Assembly: GCA_937915565.1 (NCBI GenBank)
Contig: CALDMH010000155.1
Location: 1-7,734 of the forward strand
Direction of reading: 5' to 3'
DNA from: an uncultured Clostridia bacterium
GTDB lineage: Bacteria; Bacillota; Clostridia; Christensenellales; Borkfalkiaceae
Length of the DNA stretch: 7,734 bases
Shown here: positions 5,463-7,734 of the stretch, in pieces
How the letters are laid out: each line of letters opens with the position of its first letter
Position numbering within the stretch: position 1 is the stretch's first letter
Notes under the pieces: generated by a model
The model's input: only the letters and a program-made list of their open reading frames with translations
The model's database searches: none
What the model was told of the DNA's origin: nothing
Translations under genes and position numbers: made by a program

Positions 5463-5819
5463 ATGCGTATTAAAAGAGGAGTAAACGCCGCTAAAAAGCG
5501 TAGAAAAATAATGAAACTTTCCAAAGGTTACTTTGGAGCGAAGAGCAAACTTTACAGAGTAGCTCGTCAGGCGGTTATGAAATCGCTCAATTACGCCTTC
5601 GTCGGAAGAAGACGTAAGAAGAGAGATTTTCGTAAACTTTGGATTGCGAGAATCAACGCTGCCTGCCGTCTTAACGGTATGTCTTACAGCACGTTTATGC
5701 ACGGCCTTAAACTCGCCGACGTAAACCTTAACAGAAAAGTTCTTGCGGACATCGCCGTAAACGACGCCGCGGCTTTCACGGCTCTCACCGAAACCGCCAA
5801 GGCAAAACTTGCAAAATAA
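5463..5819 (+). CDS. rplT: 50S ribosomal protein L20 (bL20)
   Basis: Large-subunit assembly protein that binds 23S rRNA and, in Firmicutes and Escherichia coli, represses its own operon by binding the leader RNA. The 118 residues show the full family pattern: basic N-terminal arm [21 protein letters not shown] (2-22), [21 protein letters not shown] (25-45), the core [19 protein letters not shown] (49-67) and a globular end with [13 protein letters not shown] (93-105). The arm lacks the alanine usual after the initiator Met. Ribosome binding site AAAGGAG (5447-5453) lies 9 bases before the ATG and starts just after the rpmI stop. It is last in the operon and is the likely effector of the leader at 4568-4717. 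Confidence 0.97.
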   Translation: MRIKRGVNAAKKRRKIMKLSKGYFGAKSKLYRVARQAVMKSLNYAFVGRRRKKRDFRKLWIARINAACRLNGMSYSTFMHGLKLADVNLNRKVLADIAVNDAAAFTALTETAKAKLAK

Positions 5820-5834
5820 TCGACTTATCGAATT

Positions 5835-5875
5835 ATAGCCGTAACGAACAAACCGTTGCGGCTATTGTCGATTTT
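5835..5875 (+). terminator. Probable terminator of the infC operon, imperfect T-tract
   Basis: ATAGCCGTAACG (5835-5846) and CGTTGCGGCTAT (5854-5865) form a 12-position stem with one G-U pair and a 7-base loop, 15 bases after the rplT stop. The T-tract is interrupted (TGTCGATTTT), so termination may be partial and some transcripts may run into the methyltransferase gene. Confidence 0.5.
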
Positions 5876-5917
5876 CGGGGCGGTGATTTTTGTCCGACGC
5901 GATTATTTTGCGCTGCG

Positions 5918-5947
5918 TGATAAAATCGTTCGCCATCGTTCTATATT
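5918..5947 (+). promoter_or_regulatory. Possible promoter of the methyltransferase-yebC pair
   Basis: Two -10 candidates precede the ATG at 5954. One is TGA-TAAAAT (TG at 5918-5919, hexamer 5921-5926), an extended -10 that would start RNA near 5933. The other is TATATT (5942-5947), which would start it at about the ATG itself. Neither has a good -35 at the right distance, so the call is tentative. Confidence 0.35.
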
Positions 5948-5953
5948 ATATAT

Positions 5954-6721
5954 ATGATAACGTCAAAAAACAACGCGCTCGTAAAGGAGCTTGCTTTCTT
6001 AAAGGAGAAAAAATTCCGTGACGAAACGGGCGAATATCTCGTCGAGGGTTTCAAAATGGTCAGGGAAGCTTTTGCTGCGGGTAAAAAAGCGGTTACGCTC
6101 GTCGGAACGAAGAGCGGACTTTGCGAACTGAACGCAAGCGAAATTTGTCCGGATTTTTGCAACGTGCTCGAAGTGTCGGAAGAAGTTCTGGCAAGAATCA
6201 GCGATTGCAAAACCCCGCAGGGCGTGGTATGCGCGTTGAAAAAAGAAACGTATTCCGCGGAGAAACCGTCGGGCGTGTCGATTTTGCTTGACGGCGTGTC
6301 GGACCCGGGGAATATGGGTACGATAATCCGAACGGCGGCTGCGGTCGGCGTTAAGGATTTATACCTTGCCGGCTGTTGCGACCCGTTTTCACCCAAAGTA
6401 GTCCGTTCGTCTATGAGCGGAATTTACTCGGTGAGGCTGCACGTAATCGAGCGTTGCGATATAGCCGAAATTTTCAAATCCGTAGAGCTTATCGCCGCGG
6501 ATATGGGCGGCGAAAACGTGTTCGGTTACGAGCCGAAAGGCGATTTTTGCATTGCCGTGGGCAACGAAGCCAACGGACTCAGCGAAGAAACGAAAAAAGC
6601 CGCGGATAAAATCGCAAGCATACCTATGACGAAAAACGCCGAAAGTCTTAACGTGGGCGTTGCGCTTTCGGTGATGCTTTACGAACTCGTCGCAGGGCGG
6701 AGCGGAAAAATAATCGATTAA
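5954..6721 (+). CDS. SpoU/TrmH-family RNA 2'-O-ribose methyltransferase (RlmP/YsgA-like)
   Basis: Uses S-adenosylmethionine to methylate a ribose 2'-OH in rRNA or tRNA. The N-terminal third (1-105), starting MITSKNNALVKELAFLKEKKFRDE and containing EYLVEGFKMVREAF (27-40), is the L30e-like RNA-binding domain of the RlmB/TsnR type. The C-terminal SPOUT domain with its trefoil knot has motif 1 DGVSDPGNMGTIIRTAAAVG (113-132) with the catalytic-type arginine R126, motif 2 IAVGNEANGLS (200-210) and motif 3 IPMTKNAESLNVGVALSVML (223-242). Length, 255 residues, is normal. In Bacillus subtilis YsgA (RlmP), which methylates G2553 in the A-loop of 23S rRNA, is encoded near the same ribosomal operon, so that role is a reasonable guess but not proven. 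There is no Shine-Dalgarno before the ATG; the 25 bases upstream are A/T-rich. The stop is 17 bases before yebC. Confidence 0.9.
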   Translation: MITSKNNALVKELAFLKEKKFRDETGEYLVEGFKMVREAFAAGKKAVTLVGTKSGLCELNASEICPDFCNVLEVSEEVLARISDCKTPQGVVCALKKETYSAEKPSGVSILLDGVSDPGNMGTIIRTAAAVGVKDLYLAGCCDPFSPKVVRSSMSGIYSVRLHVIERCDIAEIFKSVELIAADMGGENVFGYEPKGDFCIAVGNEANGLSEETKKAADKIASIPMTKNAESLNVGVALSVMLYELVAGRSGKIID

Positions 6722-6738
6722 AAATACAGGAGATTTTT

Positions 6739-7479
6739 ATGTCAGGACATAGCAAATGGGCAAATATAAAAAACAAGAAAGCAAAAACGGACGCCGTTAA
6801 GGGTAAAATATTCACCAAAATAGGCAGAGAAATCGCCGTTGCGGCAAAGGGCAATCCCGACCCTTACACGAACAGTAAGCTTGCGGACGTAATAGCCAAA
6901 GCAAAAGCCGCCAATATGCCTAACGATAATATTAAGAGAAGTATTGCAAAGGCTGCCGGCGAACTTAACAACGTCAATTACGAAAACCTTACTTACGAGG
7001 GTTACGGTATAGGCGGAAGCGCGGTAATAGTGGCAACGCTCACCGATAATAAAAACAGAACGGGCGGCGACGTAAGGCATATTTTCTCCAAATACGGCGG
7101 AAATATGGGCACGACCGGCTCGGTTTCGTATATGTTTGCGAACAAGGGCGTTATCGTTATCGAAAGGACGGTAGACCTCGACGAGGATACGATAATGGAA
7201 GTGGCTTTGGAAGCCGGCGCGGAAGACGTCATCACCTGCGACGATTCTTACGAAATAAGAACCGCTCCGTCCGATTTCTCGGCTGTCAGAAAATACCTCG
7301 AAGACAAAGGTTACGAATTCCTCGAAGCCGAAACAATGATGATACCCAACGATAAGGTTACTTTATCTCCCGAACAACTCGAAACGTTTAATAAAATGCT
7401 CGACGCTTTCGACGACCAGGACGACGTTCAGGACGTGTATCACAACGTCGATATTCCCGAAGAAGAGGAAGACGACTGA
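6739..7479 (+). CDS. yebC: YebC/PmpR family protein (TACO1-like)
   Basis: Highly conserved bacterial family, long annotated as a DNA-binding transcriptional regulator (PmpR) and more recently linked to translation, through mitochondrial TACO1 and bacterial YebC proteins that help ribosomes through proline stretches. The 246 residues begin with the invariant MSGHSKWANIKNKKAKTD and continue with IFTKIGREI (24-32), AANMPNDNIKRSI (58-70), YEGYGIGGSAVIV (86-98) and TDNKNRTGGDVRHIFSKYGG (102-121), then GSVSYMFANKG (127-137), and end in an acidic tail (last residues EEEEDD). A ribosome binding site AGGAG (6728-6732) lies 6 bases before the ATG. It follows the RNA methyltransferase by 17 bases, consistent with a two-gene operon of translation-related function. 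The family splits into subtypes I cannot separate by eye. Confidence 0.96.
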   Translation: MSGHSKWANIKNKKAKTDAVKGKIFTKIGREIAVAAKGNPDPYTNSKLADVIAKAKAANMPNDNIKRSIAKAAGELNNVNYENLTYEGYGIGGSAVIVATLTDNKNRTGGDVRHIFSKYGGNMGTTGSVSYMFANKGVIVIERTVDLDEDTIMEVALEAGAEDVITCDDSYEIRTAPSDFSAVRKYLEDKGYEFLEAETMMIPNDKVTLSPEQLETFNKMLDAFDDQDDVQDVYHNVDIPEEEEDD

Positions 7480-7513
7480 TTTTTGGCGTCGACGAGATTT
7501 TAAGTTAAACGAT

Positions 7514-7548
7514 GCCGACGGCGAAGCGGAAGCCCCGCAAACGTCGGC
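7514..7548. repeat. Inverted repeat after yebC, no T-tract
   Basis: GCCGACG (7514-7520) pairs with CGTCGGC (7542-7548), and an inner stem GCGG (7526-7529) pairs with CCGC (7535-7538). It is followed by A-rich sequence, so it is not a + strand terminator; it could protect the 3' end of the yebC message or slow polymerase before the terminator at 7577. Confidence 0.55.
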
Positions 7549-7576
7549 GAAATTTAAAAATAAAAAAGTAAAAATG

Positions 7577-7609
7577 GCCTGCGGAGACGTTTACGCAGGC
7601 TTTTGTTTT
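7577..7609 (+). terminator. Intrinsic terminator of the methyltransferase-yebC unit
   Basis: GCCTGCG (7577-7583) pairs with CGCAGGC (7594-7600) in a perfect 7-bp GC-rich stem with a 10-base loop, followed directly by TTTTGTTTT. It lies about 100 bases after the yebC stop. Confidence 0.82.
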
Positions 7610-7701
7610 ACTCGTAAAAGCGCAAAGAGCTTTCTTAAAATTGACAAATAACAGGTTTGTGAAAAATTTTGCATTTTTTTGAAAAAAGTGTCGAAAAACA
7701 G

Positions 7702-7731
7702 TTGACAAAGATAAGTATGAAGTGGTAAGAT
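7702..7731 (+). promoter_or_regulatory. Promoter for a gene beyond the right edge
   Basis: TTGACA (7702-7707), 18 bases, TAAGAT (7726-7731, one mismatch). RNA would start just past the window end, so the target gene cannot be seen. The -35 shares the extended TTGACAAA form with the ABC and infC promoters. Confidence 0.6.
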
Positions 7732-7734
7732 AAG

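Noticed and set aside
7641..7669. A second TTGACA (7641-7646) as a promoter
   Set aside because: No -10-like hexamer is found 16-18 bases downstream; the sequence there is AAATTT-like. The pair at 7702-7731 is much better.

Overview
The window looks like ordinary core chromosome of a low-to-moderate-GC Gram-positive bacterium, most likely an uncultured member of the Clostridia. The basis is a Rex redox repressor, a YlmH-type S4 protein, the infC-rpmI-rplT order behind an attenuator leader, a clostridial-type ABC-2 exporter pair, AAGGAG-like ribosome binding sites and sigma-A promoters of the TTGACA-N17-TATAAT type. All genes read on the + strand. I see no phage, insertion sequence, tRNA, rRNA, CRISPR array or defence genes. 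I name no genus, because that would need a search.

Layout. 1-399: 3' part of rex, cut by the window edge. 400-706: a gene-free stretch with a degenerate 38-bp repeat, an 11-bp tandem, a strong terminator and a promoter. 707-1645: a six-helix membrane protein with a charged N-terminal tail, then a terminator. 1756-2493: ylmH behind its own promoter, apparently leaderless. 2566-4504: an ATPase and permease of an ABC-2 exporter, overlapping by 8 bases, behind a fully consensus promoter. 4521-4717: promoter and long 5' leader of the translation operon, with a textbook terminator before the gene (L20-type attenuator). 4718-5819: infC (AUU start), rpmI and rplT. 5954-6721 and 6739-7479: a SpoU-family RNA 2'-O-methyltransferase and yebC, 17 bases apart and probably co-transcribed. 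7480-7734: hairpin, terminator and a promoter for a gene beyond the window.

Together: five or six of the nine genes serve translation (initiation factor 3, two large-subunit proteins, an RNA methyltransferase, YlmH, and YebC if it acts on translation). The leader before infC is the expected control point where L20 protein would shut down its own operon, and the AUU start of infC adds a second loop in which IF3 limits its own synthesis. Rex senses NADH/NAD+, and its targets probably lie elsewhere; only a weak candidate site is seen, near the right end.

I did not find a new multi-gene system. What deserves a second look is regulatory: a leaderless ylmH transcript, a dyad wrapped around the infC -35 box, the attenuator with alternative pairings, the AUU start, the intergenic 38-bp repeat, and an SD-less start for the methyltransferase.
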